64,000 bases of DNA, taken from Amycolatopsis suaedae (GTDB taxonomy: Bacteria > Actinomycetota > Actinomycetes > Mycobacteriales > Pseudonocardiaceae). Shown here one piece after another: positions 1 to 7,615 of this stretch. Positions within the stretch are counted from its first letter, which is position 1; each line of letters starts with the position of its first letter. The stretch spans positions 62,001-126,000 of the forward strand of contig NZ_SFCC01000020.1 of NCBI RefSeq assembly GCF_004214935.1, in the 5' to 3' direction. A program made the position numbers and the translations under genes. The notes below the pieces were generated by a model. The model saw only the letters and a program-made list of their open reading frames with translations. It did no database searches and had not been told where the DNA came from.

Positions 1-302
1 AGCGCGTGGCGATCGCCAGGGCGCTCGCGATGAAGCCGAAGGTCATGCTGTTCGACGAGCCGACCTCCGCGCTGGACCCGGAGATGGTCCAGGAGGTGCT
101 CGACGTCATGACCTCGCTGGCCAAGGAAGGCATGACGATGCTGGTGGTCACCCATGAGATGGGTTTCGCCCGCCGCGCCGCGCACCGGGTGGTGTTCATG
201 TCCGATGGTGAGATCGTCGAGGACACCGACCCGAACGAGTTCTTCACCAACCCCAAGTCCGACCGGGCCAAGGACTTCCTCGGCAAGATCCTGACCCACT
301 AG
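1..302 (+). CDS. gluA: Glutamate-type ABC importer ATPase, C-terminal part
   Basis: This is the last ~100 codons of an ABC ATPase that powers amino-acid uptake; the frame is already open at the window edge, so the true start is upstream. Visible are the Walker B/D-loop block VMLFDEPTSALD and the switch histidine in VVTHEMG; Walker A and most of the signature lie outside. Polar amino-acid importers (GlnQ/GluA family) have this C-terminus. The binding protein and two permeases follow on the same strand, the gluABCD order known from corynebacteria. Substrate glutamate is inferred from that order and the neighbours, not from binding residues. Confidence 0.9.
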   Translation, partial: RVAIARALAMKPKVMLFDEPTSALDPEMVQEVLDVMTSLAKEGMTMLVVTHEMGFARRAAHRVVFMSDGEIVEDTDPNEFFTNPKSDRAKDFLGKILTH

Positions 303-348
303 TGACACGCGGCGTGCGCGCCGCCCCAACCAGAAACAGGAGAGGTCC

Positions 349-1242
349 ATGAGGATCCGCACCCTTGCGGCCGGACTGCTGGTCGGCGGTCTCGCCCTGA
401 CCGCTTGCGGCAAGGAGGGCACCCCGAACGACCCGGGCGGCCAGGCCCCGCCGCAGCAGCAGGTCGCGCAGAACGTCGAGGTCGCCAACTCGCCGACCTT
501 CGCCAAGATGAAGGCCGCCGGCCGGGTCACCATCGGCGTCAAGGAAGACCAGCCCGGCCTCGGCTACAAGGACCCGACGACCAACAAGTACACCGGGTTC
601 GACATCGAGATCGCCAAGCTGGTCGCCGCGAAGCTCGGCTTCGCCGAGGACAAGATCGACTACAAGCCGGTCCCGTCGGCAGGCCGCGAGGCCGCGCTGG
701 CCAACGGCGACGTGCAGTACTACGTCGGCACCTACACGATCAACGACAAGCGCAAGCAGCAGGTCGCGTTCGCCGGCCCGTACTTCGTCGCCGGTCAGGG
801 TCTGCTGGTGAAGGCCGACAACACCGACATCACCGGCAAGGACACCCTCAAGGGCAAGAAGGTCTGCTCCGCCACGGGTTCCACCCCGATCCAGAAGGTC
901 AAGCAGGAGAACCTGACCGAGCCGGGCAACATCGTCGAGCTGCAGAACTACTCGCAGTGCATCGCGCAGCTGGACGCCGGCCAGGTGCAGGTCGTCACCA
1001 CCGACGACGCGATCCTCAAGGGCTACGCCGCGCAGGACCCGGGCAAGTTCAAGCTCGTCGGTGAGCCGTTCTCCAAGGAGCCCTACGGCATCGGCCTGCC
1101 GAAGGACGACAAGCCGCTGCGGGACAAGGTGAACGAGATCCTGCAGGGTGCGCTGGACGACGGCACCTGGCAGGCCATCTACGACAACACCCTGGGCAAG
1201 TCGGGTTCCCCGGCGACCAAGCCGACCCTCGAGCGGTACTGA
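349..1242 (+). CDS. gluB: Glutamate-binding lipoprotein of ABC importer
   Basis: A 297-residue type-3 periplasmic-type solute-binding protein that captures the amino acid outside the membrane. A lipoprotein signal peptide ends in the lipobox LTAC with the lipidated cysteine at residue 20. The mature domain starts with the family pattern in which a short charged segment (residues ~60-85) precedes GFDIEIAKLVAAKLG, typical of polar amino-acid SBPs. An AGGAGAGG ribosome site lies just before the ATG. It sits 46 nt after the ATPase and before both permeases, so operon membership is clear. Glutamate specificity is inferred; glutamine or aspartate are possible. Confidence 0.92.
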   Translation: MRIRTLAAGLLVGGLALTACGKEGTPNDPGGQAPPQQQVAQNVEVANSPTFAKMKAAGRVTIGVKEDQPGLGYKDPTTNKYTGFDIEIAKLVAAKLGFAEDKIDYKPVPSAGREAALANGDVQYYVGTYTINDKRKQQVAFAGPYFVAGQGLLVKADNTDITGKDTLKGKKVCSATGSTPIQKVKQENLTEPGNIVELQNYSQCIAQLDAGQVQVVTTDDAILKGYAAQDPGKFKLVGEPFSKEPYGIGLPKDDKPLRDKVNEILQGALDDGTWQAIYDNTLGKSGSPATKPTLERY

Positions 1243-1325
1243 TCTGACGTTTCGGCCGGCGGTGGCAGAGGCTGCCCCGCCGGCCGAAGCATTCCCTCAC
1301 CCTGTTCCGAGGCACCGAGGAAACG

Positions 1326-1973
1326 ATGGACGTCTTATTCGACAACCTTGACCTGTACGGTCCGGGCTTCCTCACCACACTGGAGCTGTTCGGGCTCTCC
1401 GCGGTGGGCTCGCTCATCCTGGGCACGATCCTCGCCATGCTCCGGGTCAGCCCGGTCCCGGTGTTCCGCGCGGCGGGAACCACCTACGTCACGCTGTTCC
1501 GCAACACCCCGCTGACGCTGGTGTTCTTCTTCTTCGCGTTCGCCTACCCGCTGCTGAAGGTCGTGGAGATCTCCTTCTTCATGGCGGCCGTCGTCGCACT
1601 GACGCTGTACACCTCGGCGTTCATCTGCGAGGTCGTGCGGTCGGGCATCAACACCGTGCCGGTGGGCCAGGCGGAGGCCAGCCGCGCGCTGGGCCTGACG
1701 TTCGGCCAGACGCTCGGTTCGGTCGTGCTGCCGCAGGCGACCCGCTCGGTGGTGCCGCCGCTGGTGAGCACGCTGATCGCGTTGCTGAAGAACACCACCA
1801 TCGCCGCCGGTTTCTCCGTCGTCGAGGCCGGCGCGATCCAGGCGTACCTGTCCGAGCGCGGTTATGACGTGTTCGTCGGCATGCTGTGGGTGGCGCTGAT
1901 CTTCGTCATCCTGGTCATCCCGCTGACGTTGTTGCAGCGCAGCCTCGAGAAGCGTTGGAGCGTGGCCCGATGA
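1326..1973 (+). CDS. gluC: Glutamate ABC importer permease 1
   Basis: A 215-residue HisM/GlnP-type inner-membrane permease with about five hydrophobic segments. The EAA loop that contacts the ATPase is visible as GQAEASRALGLTFGQT around residue 118. An 83-nt gap separates it from gluB and its stop overlaps the next start (ATGA at 1970), so both permeases are translated together. Together they would form the heterodimeric channel. Confidence 0.92.
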   Translation: MDVLFDNLDLYGPGFLTTLELFGLSAVGSLILGTILAMLRVSPVPVFRAAGTTYVTLFRNTPLTLVFFFFAFAYPLLKVVEISFFMAAVVALTLYTSAFICEVVRSGINTVPVGQAEASRALGLTFGQTLGSVVLPQATRSVVPPLVSTLIALLKNTTIAAGFSVVEAGAIQAYLSERGYDVFVGMLWVALIFVILVIPLTLLQRSLEKRWSVAR

Positions 1974-2854
1974 GCTCTGTCCTCTTCGACGTTCCCGGGC
2001 CCAAGGCCAGGGTCAGGCACCGCCTCTACGCCGTGATCGGTGTGCTGGGCGTCGCGGGCCTGCTGGGCTTCATCGTGTACCGCTTCGCCGACACCGGGCA
2101 GTTCGACGGCAAGCTGTGGGACTGGCTCCAGTACACGGTGATCCAGGAGTCCCTGCTCGCCGCACTGGGCAACACGCTCAAGGCGTTCGCCGCCGGTGCC
2201 GTGCTGGCGCTGATCTTCGGCGCGGTGTTCGCCGCGGCCAGGTTGTCGGACAAGGCGTACCTCCGCGGGCCGGCGACGGTGATCGTGGAGTTCTTCCGCG
2301 CCATTCCGCTGGTCGTGATGATCTTCGCGTTCCACTTCGGCCTCAGCCTCGGCGCGCCGTTCTACTCGGTCGTGCTGGGCCTGACGCTGTACAACGGCTC
2401 GGTGCTGGCCGAGGTGTTCCGTGCGGGCATCCTGTCGCTGCCGAAGGGGCAGAGCGAGGCGGCCTACGCGCTGGGCATGCGCAAGACGCAGACGATGAAC
2501 CTGGTGCTGCTGCCGCAGGCGCTGCGGGCCATGCTGCCGACGATCATCAGCCAGCTGGTGGTGCTGCTGAAGGACACCGCGCTCGGCTTCCTCATCACCT
2601 ACGAGGAGCTGCTGCGCTACGCCCGCTACCTCGGCGGCATCGCCGAGTTCGGCAGGCCGCTGGTGCCGGTCACCATCGTCGTCGGCGCCATCTACATCGT
2701 CATGTGCCTGCTGCTCACGGCGCTGGCGAAGTACCTGGAGAGCCGCAACCGGCGCAACAAGAAGGTCATCACCCCGGCGGGCCCTGGCGACGACCTCGCG
2801 CTGGACCCGGACGCGGGAGCGGGCGCTCCCACCCCGGTCCGTACGGGCGGCTGA
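1970..2854 (+). CDS. gluD: Glutamate ABC importer permease 2
   Basis: A 294-residue second permease of the importer. The ATG at 1970 is chosen because it overlaps the gluC stop as ATGA; a longer in-frame reading from 1886 would run through gluC. The EAA loop appears as GQSEAAYALGMRKTQT. The C-terminus has a basic stretch (SRNRRNKK) followed by a proline/glycine-rich tail of about 25 residues, usual for actinobacterial GluD. The operon ends here, with a strong hairpin 19 nt after the stop. Confidence 0.92.
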   Translation: MSSVLFDVPGPKARVRHRLYAVIGVLGVAGLLGFIVYRFADTGQFDGKLWDWLQYTVIQESLLAALGNTLKAFAAGAVLALIFGAVFAAARLSDKAYLRGPATVIVEFFRAIPLVVMIFAFHFGLSLGAPFYSVVLGLTLYNGSVLAEVFRAGILSLPKGQSEAAYALGMRKTQTMNLVLLPQALRAMLPTIISQLVVLLKDTALGFLITYEELLRYARYLGGIAEFGRPLVPVTIVVGAIYIVMCLLLTALAKYLESRNRRNKKVITPAGPGDDLALDPDAGAGAPTPVRTGG

Positions 2855-2873
2855 CCTCCCGGAGCACAAGCTC

Positions 2874-2920
2874 GTGAAGGCCACCTTCATCACGTGAGAC
2901 GTGGTGAAGGTGGCCTTCAC
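2874..2920 (+). repeat. GTGAAGG hairpin element, complete copy 1
   Basis: A 47-nt inverted repeat: arms 2874-2895 and 2899-2920 with a 3-nt loop (GAG). The single mismatch is a U-G wobble in the RNA of the upstream gluD transcript. Each arm contains its own mini-palindrome GTGAAGG-CCA-CCTTCAT. It begins 19 nt after the gluD stop, so it may act as a terminator or 3'-end stabiliser. No U-run follows. It belongs to the family also seen at 46347 and 56677 and, as half copies, in the larger elements. Confidence 0.85.
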
Positions 2921-2934
2921 GTGCATCTGCCGCT

Positions 2935-2951
2935 GTGAGGGCCCCCTTCAC
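2935..2951 (+). repeat. Short GTGAGGG/CCTTCAC palindrome
   Basis: A 17-nt stem-loop, GTGAGGGCCCCCTTCAC, with seven pairs (one G-U) and a 3-nt loop, 14 nt after the larger hairpin. It is flanked by direct GCATCTG copies. It looks like a reduced relative of the same repeat family. Confidence 0.5.
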
Positions 2952-3004
2952 GGCATCTGAAGCCCATCCAGACACGCGGAACCCTAAATCCGGATCAAGC
3001 CGGG

Positions 3005-3034
3005 TTGTGTTGTCGGGAATTTTCCAACTAGTCT
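3005..3034 (+). promoter_or_regulatory. Candidate promoter of the small secreted protein gene
   Basis: TTGTGT (3005-3010), an 18-nt spacer and TAGTCT (3029-3034) fit a housekeeping sigma promoter. The gene start is about 45 nt further on, with AAAGGAG in between. Inferred by eye only. Confidence 0.5.
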
Positions 3035-3084
3035 CACATAACAACGTTGTCCCAGTTGGGGGCACACGAAAGGAGTGAAGGACA

Positions 3085-3474
3085 ATGCGAGACAAGCGAA
3101 CGTTCCTGCGCAGGGTGGCCGCGGTGTCGGCCGCCGCGGCGGCGCTGACGACACTGGGCAGCGTCTCGGCGTCGGCCGACGAGACGGGGGTCCTCGACGC
3201 GACGGGCTGCAACGACAACGCCTGCATCAAGGTCGAGGGCGACGCCAACCGGTACACCGCCACCGGCTGGTACCAGGCCAACGCGCCGGGCATGAACCCG
3301 ACCGTCGGCCACTTCGTGATGACCGGGCCCAACCTCAGCCTCACCGAGGTGGACCGGGAGTACAAGCACCTGGAGTACAGCTACTCCGGGACTTCCCACG
3401 GGGCCGGTCAGGTGTGCGTGGAACTGGTCACGACCAACGGCACGGCGGGCAAGCCCTGCGTCGAGGTCAGCTGA
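3085..3474 (+). CDS. Small secreted Cys-containing protein, unknown function
   Basis: A 129-residue protein that I do not recognise. It has a basic N-terminus (RDKRTFLRR), an alanine-rich hydrophobic core and a likely signal peptidase site after VSASA (about residue 31). The mature ~98-residue part is acidic and carries four cysteines, two near the start (GCNDNACIK) and two near the end (VCVEL and KPCVEV), so two disulfides are plausible. AAAGGAG lies ~9 nt before the ATG. It stands alone, converging on the sdh operon, with a perfect terminator hairpin between. Confidence 0.75.
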   Translation: MRDKRTFLRRVAAVSAAAAALTTLGSVSASADETGVLDATGCNDNACIKVEGDANRYTATGWYQANAPGMNPTVGHFVMTGPNLSLTEVDREYKHLEYSYSGTSHGAGQVCVELVTTNGTAGKPCVEVS

Positions 3475-3480
3475 ACGTGC

Positions 3481-3513
3481 GGCGGCCCCGGACGAACGAC
3501 GTCCGGGGCCGCC
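3481..3513. terminator. Bidirectional terminator hairpin
   Basis: A perfect 13-bp inverted repeat (arms 3481-3493 and 3501-3513, GGCGGCCCCGGAC and its complement) with a 7-nt loop, placed in the 52 nt between two convergent genes. It can serve both transcripts; no T-run is present, as is usual in high-GC actinobacteria. Confidence 0.8.
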
Positions 3514-3526
3514 TCGCGCGCGGTGT

Positions 3527-4276
3527 CTACTTGCGACGGAACAGCTTGTTGCCCAGCCAGACCACCGGGTCGTACTTACGGTCGACGACCCGCTCCTTCA
3601 TCGGGATGAGCGCGTTGTCGGTGATGTGGATGTTCTCCGGGCAGACCTCGCTGCAGCACTTGGTGATGTTGCAGTAGCCCAGCCCGTGTTCCTCCTGCGC
3701 CGCCTTCTGCCGGTCCGCGACGTCGAGCGGATGCATGTCCAGCTCGGCGATCCGCATCAGGTACCGGGGCCCGGCGAACGCCTCCTTGTTCTCCTCGTGG
3801 TCACGCACCACGTGGCAGGTGTTCTGGCACAGGAAGCACTCGATGCACTTGCGGAACTCCTGTGACCGCTCGACGTCCACCTGCTTCATCCGGTACTCGC
3901 CCGGCTTCAGGTCGGCCGGCGGGGTGAACGACGGGATCTCGCGTGCCTTCGTGTAGTTGAACGACACGTCGGTCACCAGATCCCTGATCACCGGGAACGT
4001 CCGCATCGGCGTGACGGTGACGACCTCGTCCTCGGTGAACGTGGACATCCGCGTCATGCACAGCAGCCGAGGGCGGCCGTTGATCTCGGCCGAGCACGAC
4101 CCGCACTTGCCCGCCTTGCAGTTCCACCGCACCGCCAGGTCCGGCGCCTGCGTGGCCTGCAGGCGGTGGATGATGTCGAGCACGACCTCACCCTCGTTGA
4201 CCTCGACGGTGTAGTCCCGCAGCTCACCGGATTCGTCGTCACCACGCCAGATCCGGAAGCTCGCCTTGTAGCTCAC
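3527..4276 (-). CDS. sdhB: Succinate dehydrogenase iron-sulfur subunit
   Basis: A 249-residue electron-transfer subunit carrying electrons from FAD to the membrane quinone site. The plant-type [2Fe-2S] ligands are in CKAGKCGSC plus a later cysteine (LLCM); the bacterial-type clusters are in CIECFLCQNTC and CNITKCCSEVCPENI. The GTG start at 4276 overlaps the sdhA stop (GTGA), which fixes the start; a longer open frame upstream is a shadow of sdhA. It is the last gene of the four-gene operon. Length and order match mycobacterial SDH1 (Rv0247c type). Confidence 0.95.
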   Translation of the reverse strand: MSYKASFRIWRGDDESGELRDYTVEVNEGEVVLDIIHRLQATQAPDLAVRWNCKAGKCGSCSAEINGRPRLLCMTRMSTFTEDEVVTVTPMRTFPVIRDLVTDVSFNYTKAREIPSFTPPADLKPGEYRMKQVDVERSQEFRKCIECFLCQNTCHVVRDHEENKEAFAGPRYLMRIAELDMHPLDVADRQKAAQEEHGLGYCNITKCCSEVCPENIHITDNALIPMKERVVDRKYDPVVWLGNKLFRRK

Positions 4277-6186
4277 GCCTGCCTCCCGGGGTGCGTGGTC
4301 AGTTCGTCCTCGGTGTAGTACTTCTGGAGTTCCTCGACCTCGAACAGCTCCAGCAGGTCCTGCCGCATCGGCTCCTGCTCCTTCGGCGTGACCGACACCT
4401 CCGGCGCCAGCGGATCGTCGCCCTCCACGGCACAGACGAGCAGCTTGTTGCGCCACTGGGCGTCCATCCCGGGGTGGTCGTCGCGGGTGTGCCCGCCGCG
4501 GCTCTCCGTGCGCAGCAGCGCTGCCTTGGCGACGCACTCGCTGACCAGCAGCATGTTGCGCAGGTCGACCGCCAGGTGCCAGCCCGGGTTGAACTGCCGG
4601 TGGCCCTCGACGGTCACCCTGGGCAGCCTGGCCTTGATCTCGGCCAGCTTCTCCAGTGCCTGCTCGATCTCCTCCGCCTTGCGGATGATGCCGACCAGGT
4701 CGTTCATCGACTGCTGCAGCTCGGTGTGGAGGGTGTACGGGTTCTCCTCCACGCCGTCCGCGGGCGGGTCGAACGGTGCCAGCGCCAGCTTCGCCGCCTC
4801 GTCGACGGCGGACTGCGCGACCGACGGCCGGTCCGTCAGTCCGTCCACATAGGACGCCGCGCCGAGACCGGCCCTGCGGCCGAACACCAGCAGGTCCGAC
4901 AGCGAGTTGCCGCCGAGCCGGTTGGAACCGTGCATCCCGCCCGAGCACTCCCCCGCGGCGAACAGGCCCGGAACGCTCGACTCTGCGGTGTCCGGGTCGA
5001 CCTCGATGCCACCCATGACGTAGTGGCAGGTCGGCCCGACCTCCATCGGCTCGGCCGTGATGTCGACGTCGGCCAGTTCCTTGAACTGGTGGTACATCGA
5101 CGGCAGCCGGCGCTTGATCTCCTCGGCAGGCAGCCTGCTGGCGATGTCGAGGAACACTCCGCCGTGCGGGGATCCCCTGCCCGCCTTGACCTCCGAGTTG
5201 ATCGCCCTGGCCACCTCGTCGCGCGGCAGCAGATCCGGCGTGCGCCGGTTGTTGTCCGCGTCGGTGTACCAGCGGTCGGCCTCCTCCTCGCCGTCGGCGT
5301 ACTGCCCCTTGAACACCTCGGGGATGTACTCGAACATGAAGCGCTTGCCGTCGGAGTTCTTCAGCACCCCGCCGTCACCACGCACGCCCTCGGTGACCAG
5401 GATCCCCTTCACGCTGGGCGGCCAGACCATCCCGGTGGGGTGGAACTGGACGAACTCCATGTTGATCAGCTTCGCGCCCGCCCGCATGGCCAGCGCGTGC
5501 CCGTCGCCGGTGTACTCCCAGGAGTTGGAGGTCACCTTGAACGACTTGCCGATGCCACCGGTAGCCAGCACCACGGCGGGAGCCTCGAACAGGATGAACC
5601 TGCCGCTCTCCCGCCAGTAGCCGAACGCACCGGCGATGCGGCCGCCGTCGGTGATCAGCTCGGTGACCGTGCACTCGGCGAACACCTTGATCTTCGCCTC
5701 GTAGTCGCCGGTCTCGGCGAAGTCCTCCTGCTGCAGCGACACGATCTTCTGCTGCATGGTGCGGATCAGCTCGAGCCCGGTGCGGTCTCCGACGTGTGCC
5801 AGCCGCGGGTAGGTGTGCCCGCCGAAGTTGCGCTGGCTGATCCTGCCGTCGGCCGTGCGGTCGAACAGCGCGCCGTAGGTCTCCAGTTCCCAGACCCGGT
5901 CCGGCGCCTCCCTCGCGTGCAGTTCGGCCATGCGCCAGTTGTTCAGGAACTTCCCGCCCCGCATGGTGTCGCGGAAGTGGACCTGCCAGTTGTCGTTCGC
6001 GTTCGCGTTGCCCATGGACGCGGCGCAGCCGCCCTCGGCCATGACGGTGTGCGCCTTGCCGAACAGCGACTTGCACACCACCGCGACGCGCAGCCCGCGC
6101 TGGCGGGCCTCGATGACCGCGCGCAGGCCCGCCCCGCCCGCGCCGATCACCACCACGTCGTAGCTGTGCCGTTCGACCTCGGTCAT
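4273..6186 (-). CDS. sdhA: Succinate dehydrogenase flavoprotein subunit
   Basis: A 637-residue FAD subunit oxidising succinate to fumarate. The dinucleotide motif VVVIGAGGAGLRA sits near residue 11 and the covalent-FAD histidine region as GKAHTVMAEGGCAASMG soon after; the substrate-site block GGHTYPRL and the C-terminal HGSNRLGGNSLSDLLVFG are present. The ATG at 6186 is chosen because the flavin fold begins directly after it; the open frame upstream overlaps the anchor gene. The next gene overlaps its stop. The long form resembles the SDH1 class rather than the shorter SdhA of SDH2. Confidence 0.95.
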   Translation of the reverse strand: MTEVERHSYDVVVIGAGGAGLRAVIEARQRGLRVAVVCKSLFGKAHTVMAEGGCAASMGNANANDNWQVHFRDTMRGGKFLNNWRMAELHAREAPDRVWELETYGALFDRTADGRISQRNFGGHTYPRLAHVGDRTGLELIRTMQQKIVSLQQEDFAETGDYEAKIKVFAECTVTELITDGGRIAGAFGYWRESGRFILFEAPAVVLATGGIGKSFKVTSNSWEYTGDGHALAMRAGAKLINMEFVQFHPTGMVWPPSVKGILVTEGVRGDGGVLKNSDGKRFMFEYIPEVFKGQYADGEEEADRWYTDADNNRRTPDLLPRDEVARAINSEVKAGRGSPHGGVFLDIASRLPAEEIKRRLPSMYHQFKELADVDITAEPMEVGPTCHYVMGGIEVDPDTAESSVPGLFAAGECSGGMHGSNRLGGNSLSDLLVFGRRAGLGAASYVDGLTDRPSVAQSAVDEAAKLALAPFDPPADGVEENPYTLHTELQQSMNDLVGIIRKAEEIEQALEKLAEIKARLPRVTVEGHRQFNPGWHLAVDLRNMLLVSECVAKAALLRTESRGGHTRDDHPGMDAQWRNKLLVCAVEGDDPLAPEVSVTPKEQEPMRQDLLELFEVEELQKYYTEDELTTHPGRQA

Positions 6187-6239
6187 GTAGTCATTCCCTC
6201 GAAAAGTTGACGTCGTTGTCAGTCGGGTCATGCCCGGGT

Positions 6240-7073
6240 TCAGTCCACGAAGCGCAGATCGGCGATCACGTCGCTGGCCACCAGCATCACGTAGAAGTCG
6301 GTGAGGACCAGGGTGCCGAGCGTAATCCAGGCCAGCTGCATGTGCCGGGTGTTCAGCTTGGAGATCTGCGTCCACAGCCAGTACCGGACGGGATGCTTCG
6401 AGAAGTGCTTCAGCCTGCCGCCCGCGATGTGCCTGCAGGAGTGGCAGGACAGCGTGTAGGCCCACAGCATGATCACGTTGCCCAACAGGATCACGTTGCC
6501 GAGCCCGAAACCGAAGCCGCCGCTGGAACCGTGGAACGCCGTGATGGCGTCGTAGGTGTTGATCAGCGCCACGAGCACTGCCACGTAGAAGAAGTAGCGG
6601 TGGACGTTCTGGATGATCAACGGCAGGCGCGTCTCGCCCGTGTACTTCGCGTGCGGCTCGGCGACGGCACAGGCCGGCGGCGAGAACCACACCGAGCGGT
6701 AGTACGCCTTGCGGTAGTAGTAGCAGGTGAGCCGGAAGCCGAGCAGGAACGGCAGCACGATGAAGCCCAGCGGGATGAACCCGGGCAGCTCGCCGAACCA
6801 GGTGCCGAAGTGGCTGGAGCCCGGCACACACGACTCGCTCAGACAGGGTGAGTAGAACGGCGTCAGGTAGTGGTACTCGTCGACCCAGTACGCGGTCCGC
6901 ACGAACGAGCGGATCGTGGCGTAGATGACGAACGCGGCCAGGCCGAGCGTGGTGAGCAGTGGCGGGAGCCACCACCGGTCCGTGCGCAGAGTGCGTTCGG
7001 CAATCGAGGCCCGCGACGGCGCGCGGACCCCGGTACCCGCCTGGCTGGCCCCGTTGCTAGCCGGCGCGCTCAC
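6240..7073 (-). CDS. sdhC: SDH1-type membrane anchor with Cys/His cluster motifs
   Basis: A 277-residue polytopic protein with about five membrane segments (roughly residues 37-57, 97-116, 157-178, 188-208, 246-268). It matches in size and position the mycobacterial Rv0249c-type anchor, not classical SdhC/SdhD. Conserved-looking cysteines and histidines stand at C77, C82, H88, C135, H141 and in CHSCRH (210-215). In the mycobacterial SDH1 structure the anchor holds a membrane-embedded Rieske-type [2Fe-2S] centre, so these are candidate ligands (inference). The GTG start overlaps the stop of the upstream small gene (GTGA). Confidence 0.85.
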   Translation of the reverse strand: MSAPASNGASQAGTGVRAPSRASIAERTLRTDRWWLPPLLTTLGLAAFVIYATIRSFVRTAYWVDEYHYLTPFYSPCLSESCVPGSSHFGTWFGELPGFIPLGFIVLPFLLGFRLTCYYYRKAYYRSVWFSPPACAVAEPHAKYTGETRLPLIIQNVHRYFFYVAVLVALINTYDAITAFHGSSGGFGFGLGNVILLGNVIMLWAYTLSCHSCRHIAGGRLKHFSKHPVRYWLWTQISKLNTRHMQLAWITLGTLVLTDFYVMLVASDVIADLRFVD

Positions 7074-7363
7074 CGCTGGCCGCGCTGGTAGCCGCCGACG
7101 CCTTCGTCGTCGGCGTCCCGCCACAGCTCGGGGTCGTAGGGGGTGTCGGGTACGACGACGACGTGCGATCGGTCGGCCGCCTTCGGCTGCTCGGGCACCG
7201 GCGGTGCCTCGCTCAGCTCGCTCGCGTCGATGTCGAGCCGCTCGACGTCGTTGACGAGGCGGCGGATCGCCGGTGCCTCGCCATAGCGCGCACGCAACGC
7301 GCCTACACACTGCCTCAGCTGCCCGATCGTGCGGCGGAGTTCGGTGAGTTCGGTGGTGGACAT
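7070..7363 (-). CDS. Small SDH-operon protein (Rv0250c-like)
   Basis: A 97-residue soluble protein that opens the sdh operon. The first half is a charged helix with leucine spacing (LTELRRTIGQLRQCVGALR), the second is acidic and proline-rich, ending in a basic QRGQR. It is the size of the conserved hypothetical that precedes SDH1 in mycobacteria; its role is unknown to me. GGAGG lies 5 nt before the ATG at 7363. Its stop overlaps the anchor start, so the operon is translationally coupled from here. Confidence 0.8.
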   Translation of the reverse strand: MSTTELTELRRTIGQLRQCVGALRARYGEAPAIRRLVNDVERLDIDASELSEAPPVPEQPKAADRSHVVVVPDTPYDPELWRDADDEGVGGYQRGQR

Positions 7364-7404
7364 GGATACCTCCGAGTCAGTCCGTACGGCAGTGCTGCGA
7401 GCGC

Positions 7405-7420
7405 TGTGTGGTGGGTCACG
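7405..7420. promoter_or_regulatory. CRP/GlxR-like dyad 1 (sdh proximal)
   Basis: TGTGT-N6-TCACG, eight of ten matches to the TGTGA-N6-TCACA pattern of actinobacterial CRP/GlxR. It lies 42 nt before the sdh start codon, between the likely promoter and the gene. Confidence 0.35.
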
Positions 7421-7455
7421 CGTTCGTGCGCCCGACTCTGCCTTGCCGTGTCCGG

Positions 7456-7471
7456 TGTGACAAGTAGCACA
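7456..7471. promoter_or_regulatory. CRP/GlxR-like dyad 2
   Basis: TGTGACAAGTAGCACA keeps the GTG-N8-CAC core of mycobacterial CRP sites, with one mismatch to TGTGA-N6-TCACA. It lies ~93 nt upstream of the sdh operon start codon. Confidence 0.5.
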
Positions 7472-7485
7472 CACGTTCAACGCTG

Positions 7486-7501
7486 CGTGATCGGGGTCAC
7501 C
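7486..7501. promoter_or_regulatory. CRP/GlxR-like dyad 3 (edd proximal)
   Basis: CGTGA-TCGGGG-TCACC keeps the full GTGA-N6-TCAC core. Its centre is exactly 30 bp from dyad 2 and it ends 23 bp before the edd -35 box, a position suited to activation or repression of edd-eda. Confidence 0.5.
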
Positions 7502-7524
7502 CTGACCGATCTTCTGGATCGATT

Positions 7525-7553
7525 TTGATCCGGCGATCGGCCTCGGCTACTGT
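7525..7553 (+). promoter_or_regulatory. Promoter of edd-eda
   Basis: TTGATC (7525-7530), exactly 17 nt, then TACTGT (7548-7553): a good housekeeping-sigma promoter by actinobacterial standards. The predicted start of transcription is ~7560, giving a leader of about 55 nt. Confidence 0.6.
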
Positions 7554-7615
7554 GGGCGCTGTCACGAAAGCTGACGCCAGCGTTGTCGTCCCGAGCCCTT
7601 CCGGAGACGCCACGC

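Noticed and set aside
4276..4948. A longer SdhB reading from an upstream start
   Set aside because: The upstream part is antiparallel-free but lies in another frame of sdhA; homology begins at the GTG overlapping the sdhA stop.
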